64,000 nucleotides of DNA from Sphaerotilus mobilis (GTDB lineage: Bacteria > Pseudomonadota > Gammaproteobacteria > Burkholderiales > Burkholderiaceae_C), in NCBI RefSeq assembly GCF_004216565.1, contig NZ_SGWV01000007.1, forward strand, positions 372,001 to 436,000, given 5' to 3'. This document shows positions 51,773-60,237 of this stretch, one piece after another. Made by a program: the position numbers and the translations under genes. Under the pieces are notes generated by a model. The model made no database searches, was not told the DNA's origin, and saw only the letters and a list, made by a program, of their open reading frames with translations. Every line of letters begins with the position of its first letter. Positions within the stretch are counted from its first letter, which is position 1.

Positions 51773-53236
51773 TTAACGGACCTGCGCTGGCGCGCCGATC
51801 AGCAGGTCATCAAGCGCACGCCCGCTCGTCTGCGCGGTGCCGAGCTGGAAGGAGCTGAGCACCCGTGTCAGGCGTTCGGCGTGTTCGTGCAACTGCTTGG
51901 CAATCTCGTTGGCGCGTTCGGCCACCGCGACGTTCTGGCGCGTGACCTCGTCGAGTTCCTTGACCGACTGCGTCACCGCGTTGATGCCGGCGGCATGCTC
52001 GCTGGTGTCGGCCGACAGGTTCTCGAACACCTCGCCGACCTGCCGGACCGAGCTGACCACGTCCTTCATGGTCTGGCCCGCCGCGTTGACCAGCGAGGTG
52101 CCGCTCTCGACCGTGTCGACCGTGTGGCCGATCAGCTGCTTGACCTCACGGGCCGACTCGGACGCCCGCAGCGCGAGGTTGCGGACCTCGGCGGCGACGA
52201 CGCTGAAGCCACGGCCCTGCTCACCGGCTCGGGCGGCTTCGACCGCGGCATTGAGCGCCAGGATGTTGGTCTGGAAGGCGATGCCGTCGATCACCGCGAC
52301 GATGTCGGTGATCTGGCGCGAGGCGCTGTCGATCGCCGCCATCTTGGCGATCACCTGCTCGAAGATCTCGCCGCCCTCGGCCGCCAGCCCGGACGCCCGC
52401 GCGGCCATCTTGCGGGCCTCCTGCGTGGCCTCGGCGCTGCTCTGCACGATCACGGTGATCTGGTCGAGGCACATGGCCGCATCCTGCAGACCGGCCGCGC
52501 TGGTCTCGGTGCGGTTCATCAGCTCGCGGCTGCTGTCGCCCAGCACGGCCGACGCGTCGCTGACGCCGCCGGCCGCCAGACTCACCTGGCGCATCGCGGC
52601 GGCCATGCGTTCCTGCACATGCTTAAGGCGCGCACCCAGCGCCGACTCGGCCTTGACCACGTCCAGGCTGAGGCGGATCGGGCCTTCGCGGCCCATCGCG
52701 CGGATCAGGAACTCGATGTCAAAGCGCTCGCGCTCGCGGTGTTCGTCCCAGCGCGCGATCAAGGCCTGCAAGGCCCCTTGCGTCGCCAGCAATGCCAGCA
52801 CCGAGTAGCTCATGCCCGGATGGACGGTTGGCACCAGACCGGCTTGAATCACCGCCGTCGAGACCAGCAGCCAGAAGGTGACTGCGACGATGTAGCGCCA
52901 GCTCCGGTAGAACGACAGCAGGCCGGCTGTTACCAGCATGCCCATGTAGATCTCGTGATCGCCGCCGGTCAATGAAGCCCCAGTTGCACCTTGCAGGAAG
53001 ATGGCCGACACCAGACCGAATCCCAGCAGTGAGCGCGACGTGACCGTCCCGCGCCAACGCCAGAGCGCCAACAAGGTCAACGGTGCGATGGCTGCGACCC
53101 ACAACCACCAATACGTCGTCAGCCCCGCCCGATCGCACAGCAATAGCGCCAACGCGGCGTGGCAGCCCAGCACCGTGGCGATCAGCAGATCGACTTGGTT
53201 GCTGTTGCGAAAGAAGGGGTTTGAACTGGACGGCAT
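51773..53236 (-). CDS. Methyl-accepting chemotaxis protein without periplasmic sensor
   Basis: The 487-residue protein begins with about six closely spaced membrane segments (residues 15-170: LIATVLGCHAALALLLC, YWWLWVAAIAPLTLLALW, and others) and has no sizeable periplasmic domain. The cytoplasmic signalling hairpin is clear: DIVAVIDGIAFQTNILALNAAVEAARAGEQGRGFSVVAAEVRNLA, flanked by coiled-coil adaptation helices. It probably senses a membrane-linked cue such as redox or energy state and signals through CheA/CheW encoded elsewhere. The C-terminus lacks a CheR tether pentapeptide. Confidence 0.92.
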   Translation of the reverse strand: MPSSSNPFFRNSNQVDLLIATVLGCHAALALLLCDRAGLTTYWWLWVAAIAPLTLLALWRWRGTVTSRSLLGFGLVSAIFLQGATGASLTGGDHEIYMGMLVTAGLLSFYRSWRYIVAVTFWLLVSTAVIQAGLVPTVHPGMSYSVLALLATQGALQALIARWDEHRERERFDIEFLIRAMGREGPIRLSLDVVKAESALGARLKHVQERMAAAMRQVSLAAGGVSDASAVLGDSSRELMNRTETSAAGLQDAAMCLDQITVIVQSSAEATQEARKMAARASGLAAEGGEIFEQVIAKMAAIDSASRQITDIVAVIDGIAFQTNILALNAAVEAARAGEQGRGFSVVAAEVRNLALRASESAREVKQLIGHTVDTVESGTSLVNAAGQTMKDVVSSVRQVGEVFENLSADTSEHAAGINAVTQSVKELDEVTRQNVAVAERANEIAKQLHEHAERLTRVLSSFQLGTAQTSGRALDDLLIGAPAQVR

Positions 53237-53421
53237 CGGGTTCCTGCTCGGTGAACAGGTGCCACCTTACGGCCGATGCCGCGCGATCCAAGCCCCGAAG
53301 TGGGGCGCTCTGACCGGCCGTTTCCTGCCTTGCTTCTTGCGCCGGATGCCTAGAGTGCGGATCACGCCATCCTCGATGTCGTCCGCCCTGTCCCGCCCCC
53401 CCGTCCCCCACAAGCGCTGCC

Positions 53422-53784
53422 ATGAAGAAGATCCTGATCGTCGAAGACCAGCCCGACATCCGCGAGCTGATCCGCATGACCCTGGAGATCGAGGACTACG
53501 ACGTGCACGAGGCCGAACGCGGCGATGTCGCCATGGATCTCGTCGGGCGTGTGATGCCCGACCTGATGCTGCTCGACGTCATGATGCCCGGCGGCATCGA
53601 CGGCTACGAGGTCTGCCGGCGCGTGCGCGCCGATGCCCGCTTCAAGCGCACCCGCATCGTCATGCTGACGGCCCGCGACAGCGCCGCCGACCGCGCCACC
53701 GGCCTGCGCGCAGGGGCCGACGAACATCTGGCCAAGCCCTTCAGCCCTCGCCAGCTCTTGCAGGTTGTCAACAAGGTGCTTTGA
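53422..53784 (+). CDS. Single-domain response regulator (CheY-like)
   Basis: A receiver-only protein of 120 residues: acidic pair in KKILIVEDQPD, phospho-Asp in LMLLDVMMPGGIDGYEV, Thr in IVMLTARDSA, Lys in EHLAKPFSPRQL. It would take phosphate from a kinase such as the one at 50533-51759 and act by protein contact. The 184-bp gap before it is shared with the divergent chemoreceptor gene. It ends 21 bp from the fdsD stop on the other strand. Confidence 0.92.
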   Translation: MKKILIVEDQPDIRELIRMTLEIEDYDVHEAERGDVAMDLVGRVMPDLMLLDVMMPGGIDGYEVCRRVRADARFKRTRIVMLTARDSAADRATGLRAGADEHLAKPFSPRQLLQVVNKVL

Positions 53785-53805
53785 GACAGCGCCGCCCGAG
53801 GCGGA

Positions 53806-54123
53806 TCAGCCCTTGGGCAGCAACTCACCCCGCCGCGCCTGCGCCGTCTCGATCAGCAAGGCGCTGAGACCCGCGCCCTGCGCCGGGCCGTCGAGGTGGG
53901 CGTAGAGCTGGCGGCGCATGCGGGGCTCCCAGAACTTGCGGATGTGCAGGGCCACGCCGTCGATCGCTTCTTCGCGGTCCGGGTAGATCTCGAAGAACTG
54001 GCCGATGCGGTTGGCCATGCGGATCAGGTTGTCGAGCACGCCGGCATGGAAGTCGTGGGCATGGCCGGCGTCGGCCGCCTCATCGGAGGCATCGGGTGCA
54101 TCAAACGGTGCGCGGCTCATCAC
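53806..54123 (-). CDS. fdsD: Formate dehydrogenase delta subunit FdsD
   Basis: This 105-residue protein from GTG 54123 (GTGA overlap with fdsA; ATG 54120 is equally possible) matches the small FdsD family: NLIRMANRIGQFFEIYPDREEAIDGVALHIRKFWEPRMRRQL and a short C-terminal tail. FdsD is needed for full activity or assembly of the soluble NAD-linked molybdenum formate dehydrogenase. Here it follows fdsA directly; the accessory gene fdsC, usually between them, is missing. Confidence 0.92.
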   Translation of the reverse strand: MMSRAPFDAPDASDEAADAGHAHDFHAGVLDNLIRMANRIGQFFEIYPDREEAIDGVALHIRKFWEPRMRRQLYAHLDGPAQGAGLSALLIETAQARRGELLPKG

Positions 54124-57032
54124 TTGCCCTCCACGATCGCCGGCACGCCCTGCCCGGCCTGAGCCAGCAGTTCCTGCTGGGTGCGGTCGAAGCGGGCGTA
54201 TTGCTGCTGCCAGGCGCTCAACTGGCTGACCTTGCTGACCTGCACCGCCGTCACCTTGTACTCGGGGCAGTTGGTGGCCCAGTCCGAGCTGTCGGTGGTG
54301 ATGACGTTGGCGCCCGACTCGGGGAAGTGGAAGGTCGCGTAGACCACGCCCGGCTGGACCCGCTCGGTCACATCGGCCCGCAGCACGGTCTGGCCGGCCC
54401 GGCTGGCGATGCCGACCCAGTCACCGGCCGAGATGCCGCGCTCCTGCGCATCGGCCGGGTGGATCTCCAGCCTGTCCTCGTCGTACCACTGGCTGTTCTC
54501 GGTGCGACGGGTCTGGGCGCCCACGTTGTACTGGCTCAGCACACGGCCGGTGGTCAGCAACAGCGGGAACTTGCGGGTGACCTTCTCATCGGTCGGCACG
54601 TACTGCGTCGGCACAAAACGGCCCTTGCCGCGCACAAAGCTGCCGATGTGCATGGTGGCGGTGCCGGCCTCGTCGGTGTGCTCGTTGCAGGGCCATTGCA
54701 CGCTGCCCAGGCGGTCGATCTTGTCGTAGCTGACGCCCGCAAAGCTCGGCGTCAGCGCGGCGATCTCGGCCATGATCTCCTCGGGATGGGCATAGGCCAT
54801 CGGATAGCCCAGCGCATTGGCCAGTCGCTGCGTGACCTCCCAGTCGGCCAGCCCGGCCAGCGGCGGCATGACCTGGCGCACGCGGCTGATGCGGCGCTCG
54901 GCGTTGGTGAAGGTGCCGTCCTTTTCCAGGAAGGACGCGCCGGGCAGGAAGACGTGGGCGTACTTGGCGGTCTCGTTGAGGAAGATGTCCTGCACGACGA
55001 TGCATTCCATCGCCGACAGCGCCGCCGCGACGTGCTGCGTGTTGGGGTCGGACTGCACGATGTCCTCGCCCTCGCAGTACAGGCCCATGAAGCTGCCTTC
55101 GAGCGCGGCATCGAACATGTTGGGGATGCGCAGCCCCGGCTCGGCGGCCAGCGTCACGCCCCAGGCGGCCTCGAACTGGCTGCGCACCGTCGTGTCGGAG
55201 ATGTGGCGGTAGCCCGGCAACTCGTGCGGGAAGCTGCCCATGTCGCAGCTGCCCTGCACATTGTTCTGGCCGCGCAGCGGGTTCACGCCCACGCCCTCGC
55301 GGCCGACCATGCCGCAGGCCATGGCGAGGTTGGCGATGCCCATGACCATGGTCGAGCCCTGCGCGTGTTCGGTCACGCCCAGGCCGTAGTAGATGGCGCT
55401 GTTGCCGCCGGTGGCGTAGAGGCGAGCGGCCTGGCGCAGCAGCTCGGCCGGTACGCCGCAGGCGGCGCTCAGGGCCTCGGGCGAGTTCTCTGGACGTGAC
55501 ACAAAGTCGCGCCAGATGCCGGTGCTGTGGGCGTCGCAGCGTTCGGCCACATAGGCCTCGTCGATCAGGCCTTCGGTGACGACCACATGCGCCAGCGCGG
55601 TGATGACCGCGACGTTGGTGCCGGGCTTGAGCTGCAGGTGCACATCGGCCTGGACATGCGGCGAGCCGACCAGGTCGATCACACGCGGGTCGACCACGAT
55701 CAGCTTGGCGCCCTGACGCAGCCGCTTCTTCAGGCGCGAGCCGAAGACCGGATGGGCCTCGCTGGGGTTGGCGCCGATGACCATGATCACGTCGGCCTGT
55801 TCGACCGACTTGAAGGTCTGCGTGCCGGCCGAGGTGCCGTAGGTCTGGCCCAGGCCGTAGCCGGTCGGGCTGTGGCAGACGCGGGCGCAGGTGTCGACGT
55901 TGTTGTTGCCGAAGGCCGCGCGGATCAGCTTCTGTACCAGGTAGGTTTCCTCGTTGGTGCAGCGGCTGGAGGTGATGCCGCCGATCGAGTCCTTGCCGTG
56001 CTTCTTCTGGATGCGACGGAACTCGCTGGCCGCGTGGTTGAAGGCATCGTCCCACGACACCTCGCGCCACGGGTCGGTGATCTTCTCGCGGATCATGGGC
56101 TGGGTGATGCGGTCCTTGTGGGTCGCATAGCCCCAGGCAAAACGGCCCTTGATGCAGCTGTGGCCCTCGTTGGCCTTGCCATCCTTCCAGGGCGTCATGC
56201 GCACGACCTGGTTGCCCTTCATCTCGGCCTTGAAGCCGCAGCCCACGCCGCAGTAGGCGCAGGTGGTGATGACGCTGTGCTCGGGCTGGCCCAGCTCGAT
56301 GACGGTCTTCTCCTGCAGCGTCGCGGTCGGGCAGGCCTGCACGCAGGCGCCGCAGCTGACGCACTCGCTGTCCATGAAGGGCTCGTCCATGCCCGGTGAC
56401 ACGCGTGAGTCGAAGCCGCGCCCGGAGATGGTCAGCGCGAAGGTGCCCTGCACCTCTTCACAGGCCCGCACGCAGCGGTTGCAGACGATGCACTTGCTCG
56501 GGTCGTAGGTGAAGTAGGGGTTGGATTCGTCCTTCTTGCTCTTGGTGTGGTGACTGCCGGTCACGCCGGCGACGGCCTGGTCGCCCACACCGTAGCGGAC
56601 GTTGCGAAGCCCGACCACGCCGGCCATGTCCTGCAGCTCGCAGTCACCGTTGGCCGCGCAGGTCAGGCAGTCCAGCGGGTGGTCGGAGATGTAGAGCTCC
56701 ATCACGCCCTTGCGCAGTTCCTGCAGCTTCGGGCTCTGGGTGCGCACGGTCATGCCAGCCTCGGCCGGCGTGGTGCAGGACGCCGGATAGCCCTTGCGGC
56801 CGTCGATCTCGACCAGGCAGAGGCGACAGGAGCCAAACGGCTCCAGGCTGTCGGTGGCGCAGAGCTTGGGCACCTGCACGCCCGCGTCGACGGCTGCGCG
56901 CATCAGCGAGGTGCCTCGCGGCACCGTCACCGACTTGCCGTCGATCTGCAGCGTCACGAGCTGGTCGGACACCCGCGCGGGCGTGCCATGGTCGATCTCG
57001 TGGATCTTGAAGACCGGGTAGGGATGGTTCAT
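54120..57032 (-). CDS. fdsA: NAD-dependent formate dehydrogenase, catalytic alpha subunit FdsA
   Basis: At 970 residues from ATG 57032 (GAGGAG upstream), it oxidises formate to CO2 at a bis-MGD molybdenum centre. N-terminal 2Fe-2S ferredoxin domain (Cys in PKLCATDSLEPFGSCRLC), a His/Cys-ligated cluster (HPLDCLTCAANGDC), two 4Fe-4S blocks (CIVCNRCVRAC; CVSCGACVQACPT), then CAYCGVGC and the large Mo domains. The active-site residue is Cys in ARVCHSPTGYG, not selenocysteine. The C-terminal domain has the MopB fold with WYDEDRLEIHPADA. It overlaps fdsD and lies 10 bp after fdsB. Confidence 0.97.
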   Translation of the reverse strand: MNHPYPVFKIHEIDHGTPARVSDQLVTLQIDGKSVTVPRGTSLMRAAVDAGVQVPKLCATDSLEPFGSCRLCLVEIDGRKGYPASCTTPAEAGMTVRTQSPKLQELRKGVMELYISDHPLDCLTCAANGDCELQDMAGVVGLRNVRYGVGDQAVAGVTGSHHTKSKKDESNPYFTYDPSKCIVCNRCVRACEEVQGTFALTISGRGFDSRVSPGMDEPFMDSECVSCGACVQACPTATLQEKTVIELGQPEHSVITTCAYCGVGCGFKAEMKGNQVVRMTPWKDGKANEGHSCIKGRFAWGYATHKDRITQPMIREKITDPWREVSWDDAFNHAASEFRRIQKKHGKDSIGGITSSRCTNEETYLVQKLIRAAFGNNNVDTCARVCHSPTGYGLGQTYGTSAGTQTFKSVEQADVIMVIGANPSEAHPVFGSRLKKRLRQGAKLIVVDPRVIDLVGSPHVQADVHLQLKPGTNVAVITALAHVVVTEGLIDEAYVAERCDAHSTGIWRDFVSRPENSPEALSAACGVPAELLRQAARLYATGGNSAIYYGLGVTEHAQGSTMVMGIANLAMACGMVGREGVGVNPLRGQNNVQGSCDMGSFPHELPGYRHISDTTVRSQFEAAWGVTLAAEPGLRIPNMFDAALEGSFMGLYCEGEDIVQSDPNTQHVAAALSAMECIVVQDIFLNETAKYAHVFLPGASFLEKDGTFTNAERRISRVRQVMPPLAGLADWEVTQRLANALGYPMAYAHPEEIMAEIAALTPSFAGVSYDKIDRLGSVQWPCNEHTDEAGTATMHIGSFVRGKGRFVPTQYVPTDEKVTRKFPLLLTTGRVLSQYNVGAQTRRTENSQWYDEDRLEIHPADAQERGISAGDWVGIASRAGQTVLRADVTERVQPGVVYATFHFPESGANVITTDSSDWATNCPEYKVTAVQVSKVSQLSAWQQQYARFDRTQQELLAQAGQGVPAIVEGK

Positions 57033-57042
57033 CGCAGTCTCC

Positions 57043-58695
57043 TCAGACCGTCGTGCGGTCGGCGGTGGCAGGGGCAAGGCCCATGCCGAAGTCGGCCGGG
57101 AAATGGTTCAGCGCCGACAGCACCGGATAGGGCGTCATGCCGCCCATCGCGCACAGGCTGCCGTTGACCATGGTGTCGCACAGGTCGCGCAGCAGATGGA
57201 CCTGTTGACGTTGCTGCGCCATGGCGCCTTCGGCGTGGCCCCCGTCGGGGAGCGCGACTGGCTGCAAGGCCAGGATGCGGTCGATCACCTCGACGCCGCG
57301 CGTGCTGCCGATGCGGCAGGGCGTGCACTTGCCGCAGCTCTCGTGGGCGCAGAAGGCCATGGCGTAGCGGGCCAGCTTGGCGAGGTCGGCCCGGTCGTCA
57401 TGCACGACCAGACCGCCGTGACCGACCACCGCACCAACGGCGGCGTAGGCCTCGTAGTCCAGCGGGATGTCCCATTGCGACGCGGGCAGGTAGGTGCCCA
57501 GCGGGCCACCGACTTGCACCGCCTTGACCGGCCGGCCGCTGGCGGTGCCGCCGCCCCAGTCGAACACCAGCTCGCGCAGCGTGGTGCCAAAGGCCAGCTC
57601 GACCAGGCCGCCGCGGGCGATGTTGCCGGCCAGCTGGAAGGGCAAGGTGCCGGTCGAACGCCCGCGTCCGTAGGCCTTGTAGGCGGCGGCCCCGTGGGCC
57701 AGGATCCACGGCACCGATGCGAAGGTCAGCACGTTGTTGATGATGGTGGGCTGGCCGAACAGGCCCGACAGCGCCGGGATTGGCGGCTTGGCCCGCACGA
57801 TGCCGCGGCGGCCTTCCAGGCTCTCCAGCATCGCGGTTTCTTCGCCGCAGACGTAGCTGCCGGCGGCCAGCCGGGCTTCCAGATGGAAGGCCAGTCCGCT
57901 GCCCAGGATGTTGTCGCCCAGGAAGCCCGCAGCCGAGGCCCGCGCGATCGCCTGGCTGAAGACATCGAAGGCCAGCGGGTACTCGCTGCGGATGTAGACA
58001 TAGCCCTGCGTCGCACCACTGGCCAGCGCGGCCAGCGTCATGCCTTCGATGAGCATGTAGGGGTCGTCCTCCAGCACCATGCGGTCGGCGAAGGTGCCCG
58101 AATCGCCCTCGTCGGCATTGCAGACCACGTATTTCTGCGGCGACTGGGCCTGCGCCACCGTGCGCCACTTGATGCCGGCCGGGAAGGCCGCACCGCCACG
58201 ACCGCGCAAGCCCGAATCGAGCACGGTCTGCCAGACCGCGTCGGCCGGCATCTGCAGGGCGGCCTGCAGGCCGGCCCAACCGCCATGCTGGGCATAGTCG
58301 GCCAGCGACAGCGGGTCGGTCACACCCATGCGGGCACACAGCAGGCGCTGCTGGCGCGCCAGATACGGGATCTGCTCGGTCAGGCCGTGGCACAGGGCAT
58401 GGGCCGCACCGCTCAGGAAGCCGGCCTCGAACAGCCCGGCGACGTCGTCGACACCGACCGGGCCGTAGGCCACGCGGCCAGCGGGCGTGGCGACCTCGAC
58501 CAGCGTCTCCAGCCACAGCAGGCCACGCGAGCCGTTGCGCACCAGTTCGACCGAGGCACCACGCGCAGCGGCCTGGGCCACGATGGCGTCGGCGACCTCG
58601 TCGGCACCGACCGCGATCGCCGCGCTGTCACGCGGCACAAACACCTGGATGGCTTTCATGCCCGTTTTCATGCCCGCCTTCATGCCCGTTGTCAT
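57043..58695 (-). CDS. fdsB: Formate dehydrogenase beta subunit FdsB (FMN, NAD-binding)
   Basis: A NuoF-like 550-residue subunit that passes electrons to NAD+. Motifs: GLRGRGGAAFPAGIKW (FMN/NADH site), NADEGDSGTFADR, YVCGEETAMLESLEG, and the 4Fe-4S ligands ESCGKCTPCRIGS with a late Cys in LRDLCDT. The N-terminus shows a thioredoxin-like part shared with NuoE. ATG 58695 overlaps the fdsG stop (ATGA), but the first twelve codons form an MKxG repeat (MTTGMKAGMKTGMKA), so the original start may be the Met before KAIQVF. Confidence 0.96.
   Translation of the reverse strand: MTTGMKAGMKTGMKAIQVFVPRDSAAIAVGADEVADAIVAQAAARGASVELVRNGSRGLLWLETLVEVATPAGRVAYGPVGVDDVAGLFEAGFLSGAAHALCHGLTEQIPYLARQQRLLCARMGVTDPLSLADYAQHGGWAGLQAALQMPADAVWQTVLDSGLRGRGGAAFPAGIKWRTVAQAQSPQKYVVCNADEGDSGTFADRMVLEDDPYMLIEGMTLAALASGATQGYVYIRSEYPLAFDVFSQAIARASAAGFLGDNILGSGLAFHLEARLAAGSYVCGEETAMLESLEGRRGIVRAKPPIPALSGLFGQPTIINNVLTFASVPWILAHGAAAYKAYGRGRSTGTLPFQLAGNIARGGLVELAFGTTLRELVFDWGGGTASGRPVKAVQVGGPLGTYLPASQWDIPLDYEAYAAVGAVVGHGGLVVHDDRADLAKLARYAMAFCAHESCGKCTPCRIGSTRGVEVIDRILALQPVALPDGGHAEGAMAQQRQQVHLLRDLCDTMVNGSLCAMGGMTPYPVLSALNHFPADFGMGLAPATADRTTV
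58655..58690. repeat. 12-bp in-frame tandem repeat (3 units) at the fdsB start
   Basis: TTCATGCCCGTT/GCC units give four in-frame Met codons in the first 13 codons of fdsB. Each could start translation. Repeat length changes would move the start relative to the fdsG stop. Confidence 0.85.
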
Positions 58696-59240
58696 GCTGA
58701 CACCTCCGAACCCTGGTTCGCCAAGGACGCATCGGCCGCTTCGACCGCTGCCAGCGTGGCATCGAAACTGGTCGGGCTGACGCGGGCATGCAGCCGCTCG
58801 TCGACCTGCACCGAAGGCCCGGACGCGCACAAGCCCAGGCAGTAGACCGGCTCCAGCGTCCACTGGCCGTCGGCGGAGTGGGCGCGGTCCTCGTCACAAC
58901 CGGTGCGTTGGCAGGCGTGTGCCCACAGCGCCTCGCTGCCGCGCGCCTGGCAGGCCTCGGCCCGGCAGACCTGGATCACATGCCGGCCAGCCGGTTCGGT
59001 GCGGAAGTGGTCGTAGTAGGTGACGACGCCATGCACCTCGGCCCGCGACAGGTTCAGCGCCCGGGCGATCACCGCGAGGCTGGCACGCGGCACATGGCCG
59101 AAGGCGTGCTGTACGTCATGCAGGATGGGCAGCAAGGCCCCGGGCTGCCCGGCGTGCGCCGCCAGGATCTGTTCCAGCGCCTGTTCCTGCGCAGGATTCA
59201 AGGGGAAGGTCGGCGCATCCGCGCTCTGGTTTGTCGTCAT
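58692..59240 (-). CDS. fdsG: Formate dehydrogenase gamma subunit FdsG (2Fe-2S)
   Basis: The 182-residue NuoE-like subunit with a thioredoxin-fold 2Fe-2S site: Cys pair in QVCRAEACQARG and the second pair in PVYCLGLCASGP. Helical N-terminal part QEQALEQILAAHAGQPGALLPILHDVQHAFGHVP is typical. ATG 59240 has GGAGA upstream and is chosen over the frame running to 59369. It is the first gene of fdsGBA-D; a perfect palindrome lies 21-35 bases before the start. Confidence 0.95.
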   Translation of the reverse strand: MTTNQSADAPTFPLNPAQEQALEQILAAHAGQPGALLPILHDVQHAFGHVPRASLAVIARALNLSRAEVHGVVTYYDHFRTEPAGRHVIQVCRAEACQARGSEALWAHACQRTGCDEDRAHSADGQWTLEPVYCLGLCASGPSVQVDERLHARVSPTSFDATLAAVEAADASLANQGSEVSA

Positions 59241-59260
59241 CGTGTCTCCAGGATTCCGCC

Positions 59261-59275
59261 TCGACGGACCGTCGA
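59261..59275. promoter_or_regulatory. Palindrome upstream of fdsG
   Basis: TCGACGG-A-CCGTCGA is a perfect 7-bp inverted repeat just upstream of the fdsG ribosome site. It could be the operator of the LysR-type regulator encoded at 60238-61212 or a leader hairpin. Confidence 0.45.
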
Positions 59276-59491
59276 CAACTATCCCGCCGAGGGGCAGCAC
59301 CTGTCCAATGGGAAAAGGACAAGGGGGCATTCGGGGCGTGAATCGAGGGTGGCAAAACAGCCCGCCCACCCTCTTTGGAGGGAGACCGTGCCCGCCAAGC
59401 CGGCGCTAAGTTCTTCGGCTTCATCCACATGCCCAAGGATCCACCCATGCCTGCGACCCGGCGCGACAAGGATGCCCTGGATCGTCATGTC

Positions 59492-59506
59492 TATATTCGT
59501 ATAAAC
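59492..59506 (+). promoter_or_regulatory. AT-rich promoter/operator of the toxin-antitoxin pair
   Basis: TATATTCGTATAAAC, 22 bases before the antitoxin ATG, is a rare AT-rich island in this GC-rich DNA, with TATA arms around TTCG. It fits a -10 element overlapped by an autoregulatory operator. Confidence 0.4.
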
Positions 59507-59527
59507 ACGCGACCACGGAACATCGAC

Positions 59528-59788
59528 ATGAGCCATTTCAAGACGTCCGAACAGACGGTGCAAGCCTGGGGAAACGGCCTTGGCATCCGCGTGACGGCAG
59601 CTGTCGCCAAGGCGGCGCGACTGAGCCGCGGCAGTGCCGTCGTGGTCGAGGTGGTCGAGGACGGCCTGTTGATCCGGCCCGTCGGTCTGAACCGGCTGAC
59701 GCTGGCACAGAAACTCGCAGCCTATGACCCCGTCTTGCACGGCGGTGAGGCCATGGCCGACGGACCGGTCGGCGTCGAAGCGCCGTGA
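59528..59788 (+). CDS. MazE-family antitoxin
   Basis: This 86-residue protein has an N-terminal SpoVT/AbrB-type DNA-binding fold: TVQAWGNGLGIRVTAAVAKAARLSRGSAVVVEVVEDGLLIRPV, and a flexible acidic tail (YDPVLHGGEAMADGPVGVEAP) that would wrap the toxin. It neutralises the co-encoded MazF-type endoribonuclease and represses the operon. ATG 59528 is chosen; the frame is open to 59375. The stop overlaps the toxin start as GTGA. Confidence 0.9.
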   Translation: MSHFKTSEQTVQAWGNGLGIRVTAAVAKAARLSRGSAVVVEVVEDGLLIRPVGLNRLTLAQKLAAYDPVLHGGEAMADGPVGVEAP

Positions 59789-60162
59789 GCACCCGCCGTC
59801 AGACGACACCGGCACTCTGGGTGCCCGAGCGCCGCGACATGATCTGGATCGCGTTCAGCCCGCAGGTCGGCCAGGAGATGCGCGACGAGCACCCGATGCT
59901 GGTGCTGTCGAGCGCCGCCTTCAACGCCCGTACCGGTTGGGTCATCGGTTTGCCGATGACCCACGCGACGAGCAACGAGAGCAATCCCTTTGCACTGAAG
60001 TACATCAGCGGTGACGGTCTGGCTGGCTATGTGCTGACCCATCAGCCCAAGTCCTTCGATTGGCGACTGCGTGGCGCACGGCCGCACCCATGGCAGCAGG
60101 TGCCGGAAACGCTGTTCCAGGAAGCCTGCTCCGGCTTGAACCAGATCGTCCAGATCGGCTAG
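59785..60162 (+). CDS. MazF/PemK-family toxin (mRNA endoribonuclease)
   Basis: The 125-residue toxin starts with GTG 59785 overlapping the antitoxin stop. Family motifs are RRDMIWIAFSPQVGQEMRDEHPMLVLSS (the residue usually Gly-Arg-His in Escherichia MazF is varied), WVIGLPMTHATSNESNPFALKY and KSFDWR. It would cut single-stranded mRNA and slow growth when the antitoxin decays. The pair lies on the plus strand between the fds structural genes and their presumed regulator, both minus strand, which suggests that it was inserted there. Confidence 0.9.
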   Translation: MSTRRQTTPALWVPERRDMIWIAFSPQVGQEMRDEHPMLVLSSAAFNARTGWVIGLPMTHATSNESNPFALKYISGDGLAGYVLTHQPKSFDWRLRGARPHPWQQVPETLFQEACSGLNQIVQIG

Positions 60163-60237
60163 CTTGAGCGGCTCGGCTCGCACAAGTCCGCGTGCGGATC
60201 CTGGCTTGGCAGGGTCTGCGATGGCCGGCTTGGCAGC

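Noticed and set aside
53237-53421. Sigma-54 promoter before the chemoreceptor gene
   Set aside because: A TGGCAC is present on the minus strand, but no GC pair at the required spacing.
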